64,000 nucleotides of DNA from NCBI GenBank assembly GCA_040882255.1, contig JBBEBP010000005.1, positions 1 through 64,000 of the forward strand, in the 5' to 3' direction. Below the pieces are notes generated by a model that did no database searches, was not told the DNA's origin, and worked only from the letters and a program-made list of their open reading frames with translations. This document shows positions 49,328 through 58,645 of the stretch, piece by piece (positions within the stretch are counted from its first letter, which is position 1; each line of letters begins with the position of its first letter). A program made the position numbers and the translations under genes. Source of the stretch: PWQG01 sp040882255 (GTDB taxonomy: Bacteria > Pseudomonadota > Gammaproteobacteria > Pseudomonadales > Pseudohongiellaceae).

Positions 49328-50111
49328 TTTCGTGGTTCGCGCGGTGATAGCAGGCCTGGCGATCGCCGCCATTGCCGGCCCGCTGGGCTGCTTTGTTGTA
49401 TGGCGCCGAATGTCTTATTTCGGGGATACACTGGCTCATTCCGCATTGCTGGGTATTGCACTGGCCATTCTTATGGACGTGCACATGCAGCTGGCTATCG
49501 TGGTCAGTTGCCTGGTATTTTCTGCCATACTGATCGGTCTGGAACAAAAAGGGCAACTGGCCACCGACACCCTGCTGGGCATACTCGCGCACGGTACACT
49601 CGCTTTCGGTGTATTGTTACTGTCGTTCTCCAATGCCGTGCAGGTCAATCTGACCGCCTACCTGTTCGGTGACTTGCTGACGGTGCAGAATGCCGACCTG
49701 TGGTGGATTCTGGGCTGCAGCGCCCTGGTCGCCGTACTGCTGATGCGCTTCTGGAGCCGTTTCCTGTCCATCACGGTGCACGCCGAGCTCAGTCAGGTGG
49801 AGGGGCTGGCCACTGGCCGCCTGTACGCCTTGCTGGTGATTCTGGTGGCACTGCTGATTGCCGTGGCCATGAAAATCGTGGGCGTGTTGCTGATCACGGC
49901 GCTGCTGATCATCCCTCCGGCCGCCGCCCGAAGGCTGTCTCGTACGCCGGAGCAGATGGCGGTGATCGCCGCCGTAATCGGTTGCCTGTCGGTGCTGCTG
50001 GGGCTGACTCTGTCCTGGTATGAGGATACGCCGGCCGGGCCATCCATCGTGGCGGCTGCCTGCCTCTGCTTTGCCGCACTCTACCTCGCGCCCGTGCCAC
50101 AGCGCCGGTGA
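49320..50111 (+). CDS. znuB: Zinc ABC transporter permease ZnuB
   Basis: A 263-residue protein from ATG 49320 with about eight membrane segments and the ABC-3 permease pattern (GPLGCFVVWRRMSYFGDTLAHSA). It forms the zinc channel with ZnuC. Starts further upstream would overlap znuC more and lack support. No zur gene follows, unlike in Pseudomonas. Confidence 0.92.
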   Translation: MTDFVVRAVIAGLAIAAIAGPLGCFVVWRRMSYFGDTLAHSALLGIALAILMDVHMQLAIVVSCLVFSAILIGLEQKGQLATDTLLGILAHGTLAFGVLLLSFSNAVQVNLTAYLFGDLLTVQNADLWWILGCSALVAVLLMRFWSRFLSITVHAELSQVEGLATGRLYALLVILVALLIAVAMKIVGVLLITALLIIPPAAARRLSRTPEQMAVIAAVIGCLSVLLGLTLSWYEDTPAGPSIVAAACLCFAALYLAPVPQRR

Positions 50112-50136
50112 ACGACGGCGCACACCGCCGCGAAAC

Positions 50137-50811
50137 CTACCAGTCCGCCAGAATGGCCCGGAAGGCCTGATCGATGTTCTCACTGCGGATCCCGGACTCC
50201 ATGAAGCCATGATAGTCCCCGTCCGGGTTGATCAGCAGGATATTGCCACTGTGATCGATCAGGTAGTCGCCCGACCTGGACGGTGGCGGATCAGAGTGGG
50301 CCACATACAGCTGCCCGGCCAGATTGGAGACCGCATCCAGTTCCCCTCGGAGGCCCAGGAAGTCCGGGTGGAAACCCTGTACGTACTCACCCACCTGCTC
50401 GGCATCATCCCGAAACGGGTCTACGCTGACCATGATGACACGGGTCTGCTCTGCCAGCGGCCCGGTCAGATCGCGGTAAAAGGTTTCCAGCTCCCTCATG
50501 GTCAGCGGACAGATGTCCGGGCAATTGGTGAAACCGAAGAACACCAGGTCCCACTGCCCCTTGAAGTGCTCGCCGGTGAACCTCTCGCCTTCGTGTGTCT
50601 GCAGCGTGAAAGGCTCCAGTGCCACCGCGGACGGATAGACCCGGGCACCGATCTCGCGCAATGCCTCTTCCGTCATGGGCGTGGCGGTCCCCGCGCTGTC
50701 CGGCGCCGTCTCATTGTTGTCCGCATAGCGGTTCCAGGTGATCAACAGCACGATGACCACCCACAGCAGACACAGGGCCAGGGTAATGCGGATATTGCGT
50801 TTCATTGCCAT
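50137..50811 (-). CDS. SCO1/SenC-family copper chaperone
   Basis: A 224-residue protein with one N-terminal anchor (LALCLLWVVIVLLITW) and a thioredoxin-like SCO domain: CPDIC copper motif (GFTNCPDICPLTM) and the His ligand in YLIDHSGNI. It inserts copper into the CuA site of oxidase subunit II, of which two are encoded downstream. Confidence 0.93.
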   Translation of the reverse strand: MAMKRNIRITLALCLLWVVIVLLITWNRYADNNETAPDSAGTATPMTEEALREIGARVYPSAVALEPFTLQTHEGERFTGEHFKGQWDLVFFGFTNCPDICPLTMRELETFYRDLTGPLAEQTRVIMVSVDPFRDDAEQVGEYVQGFHPDFLGLRGELDAVSNLAGQLYVAHSDPPPSRSGDYLIDHSGNILLINPDGDYHGFMESGIRSENIDQAFRAILADW

Positions 50812-50856
50812 ACTCTCGACTACTTCAGGTTGGGACGGGCGGCGGCCGCCGCCGGA

Positions 50857-51807
50857 TCAGAAAAGGTAATGGTCCACCAGCAGCACCGGAAACAGCACCA
50901 TCAGGTAAACGATCGAATACCGGAACGTATCCATGGCCGTGGAAGCCTTCGGCCGGAACAGCAACAGCAGTGTCCATACCAGGAAGCCGCCCCCCAGCAC
51001 CAGTGCGGCCAGCAGATACAAGGGGCCACTCATGCCGATCAGGTAGGGCAGGACACTGACCAGCAGCATGATGATGGTATACAGGACGATATGGATTTTG
51101 GTGAGTTGTTCACCGTGGGTGACTGGCAGCATCGGGATCCCGGTACGGGCATACTCCTCCTTGCGGTGGATGGCCAGCGCCCAGAAATGCGGTGGTGTCC
51201 AGGCAAAGATGATCAGGACCAGCAGCAGGGCCCCCGGTTCGATGGTGCCGGTTACCGCCGTCCAGCCCAGCAGGGGAGGCATGGCGCCGGACAGGCCGCC
51301 GATGACAATGTTCTGCGGAGTGGCCCGCTTCAGATAACCGGTGTAGATGAAGGCATAGCCGATGAAGGAGGCCAGGGTCAGCCAGGCGGTCAGGGCGTTG
51401 ACCCAGACCAGCAGGATGGTCATGCCCGCCACACCCAGCGTGGTGGCGAAGAGGGCGGCCTGGCGCATGCCCACCCGGCCCTGCGGCATGGGGCGGTTAT
51501 GCGTGCGGCGCATCAGCTTGTCGACCTTATGATCGATCAGGTGGTTGACCACCGCGCCCGAAGCCGACACCAGGGCGATGCCCAGGTTACCGAGAATGAG
51601 GACGTCCAGCGGCACCATGCCGGGCACGGCCAGAAACATGCCCACCAGCGCGGTCAGGATCATCAGCATGACCACCCGCGGTTTGCACATTTCGTAGAAG
51701 TCACGCCAGTTGGCGGCCTGTCTGGTGGTCAGCTCTGTCACGAAAGGTTTCCGCTCCCGAGTATCAGTGAATGCCGGAATGCGTCGCCTGCGCAGCTTGA
51801 CAGACAT
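50857..51807 (-). CDS. ctaB: Heme O synthase (protoheme farnesyltransferase)
   Basis: A 316-residue UbiA-family prenyltransferase with eight to nine membrane segments and the Asp-rich motif NHLIDHKVDKLM plus the second loop (YTGYLKRATPQNIVIGG). It makes heme O, the precursor of heme A for aa3 oxidases. A heme A synthase (ctaA) gene is not in the window and must lie elsewhere or beyond the edge. Confidence 0.95.
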   Translation of the reverse strand: MSVKLRRRRIPAFTDTRERKPFVTELTTRQAANWRDFYEMCKPRVVMLMILTALVGMFLAVPGMVPLDVLILGNLGIALVSASGAVVNHLIDHKVDKLMRRTHNRPMPQGRVGMRQAALFATTLGVAGMTILLVWVNALTAWLTLASFIGYAFIYTGYLKRATPQNIVIGGLSGAMPPLLGWTAVTGTIEPGALLLVLIIFAWTPPHFWALAIHRKEEYARTGIPMLPVTHGEQLTKIHIVLYTIIMLLVSVLPYLIGMSGPLYLLAALVLGGGFLVWTLLLLFRPKASTAMDTFRYSIVYLMVLFPVLLVDHYLF

Positions 51808-51951
51808 GCACCGTTTTGATCTGTGGGGAAACTATTGTATCGTAAAAGCGCGTCAAGATAAAAAGCAGTGCTCAAAAAGGGGAATGGTTCCGTAACCCGG
51901 TAACGGGAAGTGTCCGGCGATTCCGACAATGTCCAGTTCAGGAGATATCGC

Positions 51952-52491
51952 ATGAAATGTATCTATTATCTGTCACCGTCTTTGAAGAGTACCCATGAGA
52001 TTTCCGATGATCTGCACGGGATCGGTGTCGATGACTTCTTTCTCCACATCCACAGCAAGAATGAGAGCGGCCTGGTCAAGGAACACCTGCATTCGAGCAA
52101 TTATCTTGAAACCCTCGACATCGTCCGGGACGGATTGATAGGAGCTGGCGCCGGATTCGTCGCCAGTCTGGGCCTCGCGGCGCTGACAGCCGCCATCCAG
52201 CCTTTCGGTCCCGACATGCCAGTCGTCGGTTATCTCGCCATCATCTTCGTGGTCACCTGCTTCGGCGCCTGGGTCGGCGGCCTCACCGGCATCGCCTGCG
52301 AGAACAAGAAAATCGCCACCTTCCATGACGACATCCAGGCCGGCAAGTATCTGGTCCTCATCTATGCCAAGCGGAACCAGGAAGACCGGATCAAGGAGAT
52401 GATGGGTCAGAAACACCCGGAAGCGGTGCTGGCTGCGGTCGATCCCCACTTCCTCAACCCCTTCGCGGACCTGCAACGCGTCGCCACATGA
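51952..52491 (+). CDS. Uncharacterised small membrane protein
   Basis: A 179-residue protein from ATG 51952, with AGGAG eight nt upstream. The N-terminal ~60 residues are soluble, then two membrane helices (about 62-85 and 95-115: LIGAGAGFVASLGLAALTAA and VVGYLAIIFVVTCFGAWVGG), then a soluble C-terminus. No family motif is recognised; the layout is like DUF1269-type proteins. It faces away from ctaB and lies upstream of the oxidase operon. Confidence 0.6.
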   Translation: MKCIYYLSPSLKSTHEISDDLHGIGVDDFFLHIHSKNESGLVKEHLHSSNYLETLDIVRDGLIGAGAGFVASLGLAALTAAIQPFGPDMPVVGYLAIIFVVTCFGAWVGGLTGIACENKKIATFHDDIQAGKYLVLIYAKRNQEDRIKEMMGQKHPEAVLAAVDPHFLNPFADLQRVAT

Positions 52492-52499
52492 AGCCCCTG

Positions 52500-52580
52500 C
52501 CCGGCTGACAATGCATTGTCAAAATGCCTTGCCAGCCGGGAGTTCTGTGACGAACCTTCGTTCCGTAAGTTTCCGGAAAC
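52500..52580. promoter_or_regulatory. Nested palindromes in the leader of the caa3 operon
   Basis: TGACAATGCATTGTCA (52506-52521) is a perfect 16-bp palindrome set inside a wider CCCGGCTG/CAGCCGGG inverted repeat (about 52499-52540). GTTTCCGGAAAC (52569-52580) is a second perfect palindrome. The wider stem could end transcription of the upstream gene, and the inner ones look like operators. The 486-bp gap to 52977 contains no certain gene. Confidence 0.5.
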
Positions 52581-52734
52581 GGGGCTTGCGGAGGTCATTA
52601 CATTACTATACGATCAAAATGTCCGAAGATTCGGGAACATCCGATCTTCTGCACAACGCGAGGGCCCGCGCCCTTAGCAGTACGTTGTCTACCCCGTCCA
52701 CCAGAGACAAGAATAACCAGGAGGGAGCGGCGTT

Positions 52735-52971
52735 GTGAACGTGAAGTTCTGTACCGTTCGAAGTCAACTGCGCAGAGACCTGACAGACCCGGCGGCCCTG
52801 CCATTCATGACAGGGCTCTCCCGGCGTATCCCGGATACTGACCGCTGCTTCTTCCTTGTTCAAGGGCTCCTCAACGGATCCTCCCGCTTCCTGGCGGCGT
52901 GGTCATCCGTCGCCTGTTCCGCCGCTCACGAGCCGCCGCTGCTGCGGTTCGCCAATCTTGATAAGGAATAA
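52735..52971 (+). CDS. Possible small leader protein of the oxidase operon, doubtful
   Basis: A 78-codon frame from a GTG with a strong AGGAGG about 8 nt upstream, ending seven bases before coxB. No domain is recognised; it has four Cys and no clear signal. The strong ribosome-binding site argues for translation, the composition argues against a conserved protein. Confidence 0.3.
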   Translation: MNVKFCTVRSQLRRDLTDPAALPFMTGLSRRIPDTDRCFFLVQGLLNGSSRFLAAWSSVACSAAHEPPLLRFANLDKE

Positions 52972-52977
52972 CAGCAT

Positions 52978-54339
52978 ATGGCTATCGCAGTCGCTCTGCT
53001 TCTATTGGTCGTTGGCTCTGTCATATTTCACTTCGCCAGCCCCTGGTGGTTCACCGATATCGCTTCCCACTGGGACAACATCGACCTGACCATCACCATC
53101 ACGTTCTGGATCACCGGGTTCGTGTTCATCGCCGTCAACCTGTTCATGGCCTGGTCGATATACCGGTACCGGCAGAAGAAGGACGGCAAGAGCGAAGCCA
53201 TCTACGAGCCCGAGAACAAGAAGCTGGAAATGGGGCTGAGCGTTTTCACCACGATCGGTGTCGCCGCCATGCTGGCGCCGGGGCTGTTCGTCTGGGCACA
53301 GTTCATATCCGTTCCGGAGGACGCGCAGGAGGTCGAGGCCCTGGGTTCCCAGTGGCAGTGGGCGTTCCGTTATCCGGGCGAGGACGGTGAACTCGGCACG
53401 GCGGACGTCGAACACATCACCGATACCAATCCCTGGGGCGTGAACCCGAATGATCCGACCGGCCAGGACGACATCGTGGTCAAGGAACCGCGCATGTATC
53501 TGCCCCTGGATGTCCCGGCCAGGGTGTCGCTGCGATCACGCGACGTGCTGCACAACTTCACGGTAGCCCAGTTCCGGGCCAAGATGGACCTGATACCGGG
53601 CATGGCCACTTTTATGTGGCTGACACCGACACGCACCGGCGAGTTCGAGGTTCTCTGCGAGGAGTACTGCGGCCTGGGCCACCACATCATGCGTGCCGAG
53701 GTGGTAATCACAGAGCAGGACGAATTCGATGCGTGGCTGGGCGAGCAGCCCACGTTCGCCGAAACACAGTCGCGTCCGCAGGGTGATCCCGAGGCGGGCC
53801 AGCAATCCTACACGGCCTGCGCCAGCTGCCACGGTCAGAACGGTGAAGGCAACCAGAGCATGAATGCGCCGCGCATTGCCGGTCTGCAGCCCTGGTATGT
53901 CGAGCGTCAGCTGCGCTACTACCAGGAAGGGGTACGTGGCACTGAGGACCAGATCGGACAACAGATGGCGGCCATGGCCAATACGGTCGGCAGCGAAGAG
54001 GCCCGGCGCAACGTCTCCGCTTACGTCGCCACCCTGGACGCCGAACCGGCCGAAGCCACCATGGAGCAGGGCGACGCGGACCGCGGTTTCCGAATTTACC
54101 GCGACAACTGCGCCGCCTGCCACATGAAGGACGGCACGGGAAGCTGGTCCACGGATGCACCGTCACTGGTGGGCATGAATGACTGGTATCTGGCCCGGCA
54201 GCTGGAGATGTACCGAAATGGTCAGCGAGGGGAACATCCCGAAGACGACTACGGTTATCAGATGAACTCCATGGTCAAGGCCATGCGTAACGACGAACAG
54301 GTGGCGGCAGTCCTCAGTTATCTGCGGACGCTGCAGTGA
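52978..54339 (+). CDS. coxB: Cytochrome c oxidase subunit II with two C-terminal cytochrome c domains
   Basis: A 453-residue protein. Two membrane helices (about 1-20 and 40-60, a third hydrophobic stretch near 95) precede a cupredoxin domain with the CuA ligands (VLHNF, and CEEYCGLGHHIM). Two cytochrome c domains follow, with CASCH near residue 280 and CAACH near 380. Typical caa3 subunit II proteins have one such domain. The fused diheme tail should bring electrons straight to CuA. It is the first gene of the caa3-like operon. Confidence 0.92.
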   Translation: MAIAVALLLLVVGSVIFHFASPWWFTDIASHWDNIDLTITITFWITGFVFIAVNLFMAWSIYRYRQKKDGKSEAIYEPENKKLEMGLSVFTTIGVAAMLAPGLFVWAQFISVPEDAQEVEALGSQWQWAFRYPGEDGELGTADVEHITDTNPWGVNPNDPTGQDDIVVKEPRMYLPLDVPARVSLRSRDVLHNFTVAQFRAKMDLIPGMATFMWLTPTRTGEFEVLCEEYCGLGHHIMRAEVVITEQDEFDAWLGEQPTFAETQSRPQGDPEAGQQSYTACASCHGQNGEGNQSMNAPRIAGLQPWYVERQLRYYQEGVRGTEDQIGQQMAAMANTVGSEEARRNVSAYVATLDAEPAEATMEQGDADRGFRIYRDNCAACHMKDGTGSWSTDAPSLVGMNDWYLARQLEMYRNGQRGEHPEDDYGYQMNSMVKAMRNDEQVAAVLSYLRTLQ

Positions 54340-54415
54340 CAACATGACACCCGAAGAGAATTTCAGCATCGAGTCCCCCGACAGGCGGGCCACAGGGTAC
54401 CGGGAGGAAGTTTGA

Positions 54416-56233
54416 ATGGCTTACGTTCCATTAGCAGACCAGGATGATGCACACGCAATGCATGATCCGGAGAGTTTTGTCAGTAAATACATCTGGAGCC
54501 AGGACCACAAGGTCATCGCCATCCAGTACGGGTCCATCGCCATCATGGTCGGCCTGGTTGCCCTGGTGCTGTCCATCATGATGCGCCTGCAGCTGGGTTT
54601 CCCGGGGCTTGCGCTACTTGATCCGGCCAGCTATTACCAGGCAGTGACCATGCACGGCATGATCATGGTGGTCTACCTGCTGACGGCACTATTCCTGGGT
54701 GGTTTCGGCAACTACCTGATACCACTGATGTGTGGCACCAGGGACATGGTGTTTCCTTTCCTCAACATGTTGAGTGTCTGGGTCTTTCTACTCTCCGTGC
54801 TCATCCTGCTGGCCAGCTTCTTCGTGCCCGGTGGCACGGCCGGCGCGGGCTGGACGCTGTACGCGCCGCAGTCGATCACGGAAGGCACGCCGGGCAGCGG
54901 CAATGGCATGTTGCTGATGATCATCTCCCTGGCCGTGTTCATCATCGCCTTCACGATGGGCGGCCTGAACTATGTGACCACCATCCTGCAGGCACGGACC
55001 CGGGGACTCACGCTGATGCGCCTGCCGCTGTCCATCTGGGGCATCTTCGTGGCCACGATCCTCGGCCTGTTTGCTTTCCCTGCGCTGCTGGTCAGCGCCA
55101 TCATGCTGGGCTTCGACCTGATGCTGGGTACCAGCTTCTTCATTCCGGCGATGCTCCAGATGGGTGAGATGAACAGCCAGGAGGGCGGCAGTCCGATTCT
55201 GTTCCAACACCTGTTCTGGTTCTTCGGTCACCCGGAAGTCTACATCGTGGCGTTGCCGGCCTTCGGCCTGGTCTCCGACATTCTGAGCTGCCATGCCCGC
55301 AAGAACATTTTCGGCTACCGGATGATGGTCTGGGCTATCATCGCCATCGGCGGCCTGAGCTTCCTGGTCTGGGCGCACCACATGTACGTCAGTGGCATGA
55401 ACCCGTATTTCGGCTTCTTCTTCGCCACCACCACCCTGATCATCGCCGTCCCGACGGCCATGAAAGTATACAACTGGGTGTTGACGCTCTGGGAAGGCAA
55501 CATTCGCCTGAACACGCCGATGCTGTTCGCCATCGGCTTTATCTTCACCTTCATCCATGGCGGTCTGACCGGGCTGTTCCTGGGTAACGTGGTGATCGAC
55601 GTTCCCCTGTCGGACACGTACTTCGTGGTGGCCCACTTCCATATGGTGATGGGCGTATCACCGGTGCTGGTGCTGTATGCGGCGCTGTACCACTGGTATC
55701 CGAAGATCACCGGCCGGATGTTCAACGAGACCATCGGCAAGGTGCATTTCTGGTGTACGTTCCTGGGCACCTACGCCATCTATCTGCCCATGCACTACCT
55801 GGGCTTCCTGGGCGTGCCGCGCCGCTACTACGAGATGGGTAACACCGACTTTGTACCGGCCTCGGCGCAGGCACTGAACGCCAACATCACGCTGGCCGCC
55901 ATCTTCGTGGCCACCGCGCAGATCCTGTTCTTCGTGAACGTGTTCTGGAGCCTGAAGAACGGCAAAAAGTCCGGCGGTAACCCGTGGGGTGCCACCACGC
56001 TGGAATGGCAGACACCGGATACGCCGCCGAAGCATGGCAACTGGGGCGAGGAACTGCCGTCCGTCTATCGCTGGGCCTACGACTACAGCGTACCCGGTGC
56101 ACCGCGTGATTATATCCCCCAGAATGAGCACGGGGATTTCACCGCAGACCCGGGTGATGAAGAACACCTGGTCCATCCGGAGGACAAGGAGCATGCGCAC
56201 GGCGCCCCCGACACCCAGGAGATTCCGAGATGA
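54416..56233 (+). CDS. coxA: Cytochrome c oxidase subunit I (caa3-like)
   Basis: A 605-residue protein with twelve membrane helices. CuB/heme ligands are seen in FWFFGHPEVYIVALPAFG (His, and the cross-linked Tyr), WAHHMYVSG and VVAHFHMVMG, and the early heme ligand in AVTMHGMIM. The HPEVY Glu places it with A1-type oxidases using both proton channels. The C-terminal ~80 residues are a long acidic tail, unlike the second subunit I. It overlaps the next gene by four bases. Confidence 0.95.
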   Translation: MAYVPLADQDDAHAMHDPESFVSKYIWSQDHKVIAIQYGSIAIMVGLVALVLSIMMRLQLGFPGLALLDPASYYQAVTMHGMIMVVYLLTALFLGGFGNYLIPLMCGTRDMVFPFLNMLSVWVFLLSVLILLASFFVPGGTAGAGWTLYAPQSITEGTPGSGNGMLLMIISLAVFIIAFTMGGLNYVTTILQARTRGLTLMRLPLSIWGIFVATILGLFAFPALLVSAIMLGFDLMLGTSFFIPAMLQMGEMNSQEGGSPILFQHLFWFFGHPEVYIVALPAFGLVSDILSCHARKNIFGYRMMVWAIIAIGGLSFLVWAHHMYVSGMNPYFGFFFATTTLIIAVPTAMKVYNWVLTLWEGNIRLNTPMLFAIGFIFTFIHGGLTGLFLGNVVIDVPLSDTYFVVAHFHMVMGVSPVLVLYAALYHWYPKITGRMFNETIGKVHFWCTFLGTYAIYLPMHYLGFLGVPRRYYEMGNTDFVPASAQALNANITLAAIFVATAQILFFVNVFWSLKNGKKSGGNPWGATTLEWQTPDTPPKHGNWGEELPSVYRWAYDYSVPGAPRDYIPQNEHGDFTADPGDEEHLVHPEDKEHAHGAPDTQEIPR

Positions 56234-56850
56234 GCCTGTATCGTAATGTCACCTCCAGGCCCTGGTTGACACCGGGGCTGCATCCGGACGCGCATGCCAG
56301 GCCGGCTTTCGAGAAGCCCAATGAGAAAGTGGCCCTGTCCTTTTTCATCGCCGTGGCGACGGCGGTGTTCTCACTGCTGATCGTGTCCTCCCTGATGCGC
56401 ATGACCATGAGCAACGACTGGGTGTCGCTGGACCTCCCCTCGCTGCTCTGGCTTAACACCGGCGCCCTGGTGATCAGCAGCATCGCCTTCCAGATGGCCA
56501 CCTCCTACGCACGGCGGGGGTACTCGCTGTCCGGTCTGCGCTGGCGTTTCATCACCGGCGGCGTACTGGCCATCGCCTTCATCGCCGGCCAGTACGTGGT
56601 GTGGCAGCAACTGCATGCCGCCGGCTATGGCCTGGCCACCAACCCGGCCAATGACTTTTTCTATCTGTTTACCGGGCTGCACGTCATCCACCTGCTCGGC
56701 GGTCTGTGGGTCTGGAGCAAGACACTCCTGACGCTGACACGCGCAAAAGGCACGGAAGAGGCCCGGCTCAACATCGAGCTCTGCACGACGTACTGGCATT
56801 TCCTGCTGCTGGTGTGGCTGGTGTTGTTTTATTTCCTGGCGGCCAATTGA
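56230..56850 (+). CDS. Cytochrome c oxidase subunit III (first copy of two)
   Basis: A 206-residue protein of the heme-copper oxidase subunit III family with five membrane helices (FFIAVATAVFSLLIVSS; LHVIHLLGGLWVWSK; YWHFLLLVWLVLFYFLAA). It is shorter than a normal subunit III and lacks the first two helices of long forms. It is followed 51 bp later by a second subunit III gene. Confidence 0.85.
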   Translation: MSLYRNVTSRPWLTPGLHPDAHARPAFEKPNEKVALSFFIAVATAVFSLLIVSSLMRMTMSNDWVSLDLPSLLWLNTGALVISSIAFQMATSYARRGYSLSGLRWRFITGGVLAIAFIAGQYVVWQQLHAAGYGLATNPANDFFYLFTGLHVIHLLGGLWVWSKTLLTLTRAKGTEEARLNIELCTTYWHFLLLVWLVLFYFLAAN

Positions 56851-56901
56851 TGCCCTGACCCGGATTGACTGAAGCAGACTGACTGAATAAGGAATAATAC
56901 T

Positions 56902-57591
56902 ATGAGCAGCACTGCACCAGCGGGTTCCATGCCCGAACCCCGAAGAGGCATGCCCGGTTTCGTTGATGACTGGTCTGCGGACAAGCAGGCCTACAACGTG
57001 CCCTGGGGCAAGGCCATGATGTGGATTTTCCTGGTCAGCGACACCTTCATCTTCACCTGTTTCCTGGTGGGATACATGACGGTGCGGGTATCCACTGCCG
57101 AGCCCTGGCCGCTGGCCAGCGAGGTGTTTGCCCTGTCGTTCTTCGGCAGTGACTATATCCCGCTGATTCTTATTGCCATCATGACTTTCGTGCTGATCAC
57201 CAGCAGCGGGACCATGGCGATGGCGGTGAACTACGGGTACCGCAAGGACAAGAGAAAAACCGCCTACCTGATGCTGGCCACCGCTGCACTCGGTGCAACT
57301 TTCGTGGGCATGCAGGCCTTCGAGTGGACCACCCTGATCAACAGCTACGACATACGGCCATGGAGCAACCCGATTGGCGCACCGCAGTTCGGCGCCGTGT
57401 TCTTCATGGTCACCGGTTTCCACGGCCTGCACGTGACCGCCGGGGTGATCTACCTGCTGGTAGTGGCGCGCAAGGTCTGGCGCGGGGACTACGAGAAGAA
57501 AGGCTACGAGGTGGTCGAGATCACCGGCCTGTACTGGCACTTCGTGGACCTGGTCTGGGTCTTCATTTTCGCTTTCTTCTATCTGCTTTGA
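56902..57591 (+). CDS. coxC: Cytochrome c oxidase subunit III (second copy of two)
   Basis: A 229-residue protein of the same family, with the fuller pattern (MMWIFLVSDTFIFTCFLVGY, FFMVTGFHGLHVTAGV, YWHFVDLVWVFIFAFFYLL). Two different subunit III-like proteins in one operon are unusual; one may be accessory. Confidence 0.88.
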   Translation: MSSTAPAGSMPEPRRGMPGFVDDWSADKQAYNVPWGKAMMWIFLVSDTFIFTCFLVGYMTVRVSTAEPWPLASEVFALSFFGSDYIPLILIAIMTFVLITSSGTMAMAVNYGYRKDKRKTAYLMLATAALGATFVGMQAFEWTTLINSYDIRPWSNPIGAPQFGAVFFMVTGFHGLHVTAGVIYLLVVARKVWRGDYEKKGYEVVEITGLYWHFVDLVWVFIFAFFYLL

Positions 57592-57610
57592 TCTACAGGG
57601 AGACTGACTG

Positions 57611-58000
57611 ATGTCTGCTGATGCCGGAACACAACAACACGGACAGGAACAGGAACACCACTCGCTGGCGATCTACTACAAGGTATGGGGACTGCTGTTC
57701 GTACTCAGCCTGTTCAGCTACATGGTGGATTACATAGAAGTACAGGGCTTCTGGCGCTGGTTCTGGGTATTGACCTTCATGACGCTGAAAGCCGGCTTCA
57801 TCATCGCCATCTTCATGCACGCCTTCTGGGAACGGCTGGCATTGATATGGACCATTCTGGGGCCGCCGATCCTGCTGCTGTTCCTGATCCTGTTCATGGC
57901 GTTCGAATCGGGCTATACCGAGTCAACGCGCGTCGAAAGACTGGGACACGAAGCCAACCAGGAGCCGGTCTCGATGGAAGTGATCCGGGCCAGTCATTAG
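57611..58000 (+). CDS. Prokaryotic cytochrome c oxidase subunit IV
   Basis: A 129-residue protein with three membrane helices (VWGLLFVLSLFSYMVDYI, FWVLTFMTLKAGFIIAIFMH, WTILGPPILLLFLILFMAF), matching the small subunit IV/CyoD-like family of caa3 operons. It ends the operon and overlaps the convergent gene by four bases. Confidence 0.85.
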   Translation: MSADAGTQQHGQEQEHHSLAIYYKVWGLLFVLSLFSYMVDYIEVQGFWRWFWVLTFMTLKAGFIIAIFMHAFWERLALIWTILGPPILLLFLILFMAFESGYTESTRVERLGHEANQEPVSMEVIRASH

Positions 58001-58644
58001 CCCAGGCTGGAGAACTCCAGCAGCCTCTCTACATCTTCCTGGATCTCGCGCAGGCCGTGGCTGCTGTCGTAGTACATCATCACATTACCGACCGGATCGA
58101 CAATGAAGACGTACAGGTCCTCCTGCAGATCCAGGGACACACCGCCCCCGGACAGGCCCGATTCCATCCGTTGACTGTCACCGAATGACAGCCCCATGCT
58201 CGGAAAGTCCTCGCGAAAGCGGGTCCGCAGCGCATCGGGCAGTTCCGACGGCTGCGCATGCAGGAAGTAACGGCGCAGTCTGGGCATGTCACCGCCCAGC
58301 GTGATGTGCAACTGCCTCAGACTCCGAACCCGCTCTACGCAGCCCTCGTCACAGGGCCGGGCCGACACCATTACCATCAGCCACGGCTCGGGCACGTAGT
58401 CATCGGCGTCGACTTCCTCGATACGCTCCTCGAACGAGCGGAACTGAAACTCGCCATCCTCGTCACGCATATCCAGGGCGGTAATATCGACCGGCGGATT
58501 GATCAGATGACCGTTGTTGGTGGTATTGAAAAGCGCACCGGACTCCACCGCCACCTGGAAGGCCCAGGTGGCGAGGGTGATGGGGATGACCACCATCAGG
58601 ATCAGCGCGGCGGCCTTGATTCGGGTGCGTGTTACCGGGTCCAT
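57997..58644 (-). CDS. SCO-like thioredoxin-fold protein of the oxidase cluster
   Basis: A 215-residue protein with one N-terminal anchor (ALILMVVIPITLATWAFQVA), a CDEGC motif in PCDEGCVERVRSLRQ, a LYVFIVDPVGNVMM strand and a C-terminal helix. The layout is like SCO1 with CxxxC, but the conserved His ligand is not evident. It may be a redox partner for CuA assembly, working with the SURF1 protein encoded upstream on the same strand. Confidence 0.65.
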   Translation of the reverse strand: MDPVTRTRIKAAALILMVVIPITLATWAFQVAVESGALFNTTNNGHLINPPVDITALDMRDEDGEFQFRSFEERIEEVDADDYVPEPWLMVMVSARPCDEGCVERVRSLRQLHITLGGDMPRLRRYFLHAQPSELPDALRTRFREDFPSMGLSFGDSQRMESGLSGGGVSLDLQEDLYVFIVDPVGNVMMYYDSSHGLREIQEDVERLLEFSSLG

Positions 58645-58645
58645 G

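Noticed and set aside
50020..51819. 599-codon plus-strand frame opposite sco1 and ctaB
   Set aside because: Gln/His/Gly-rich shadow of two well-defined genes.
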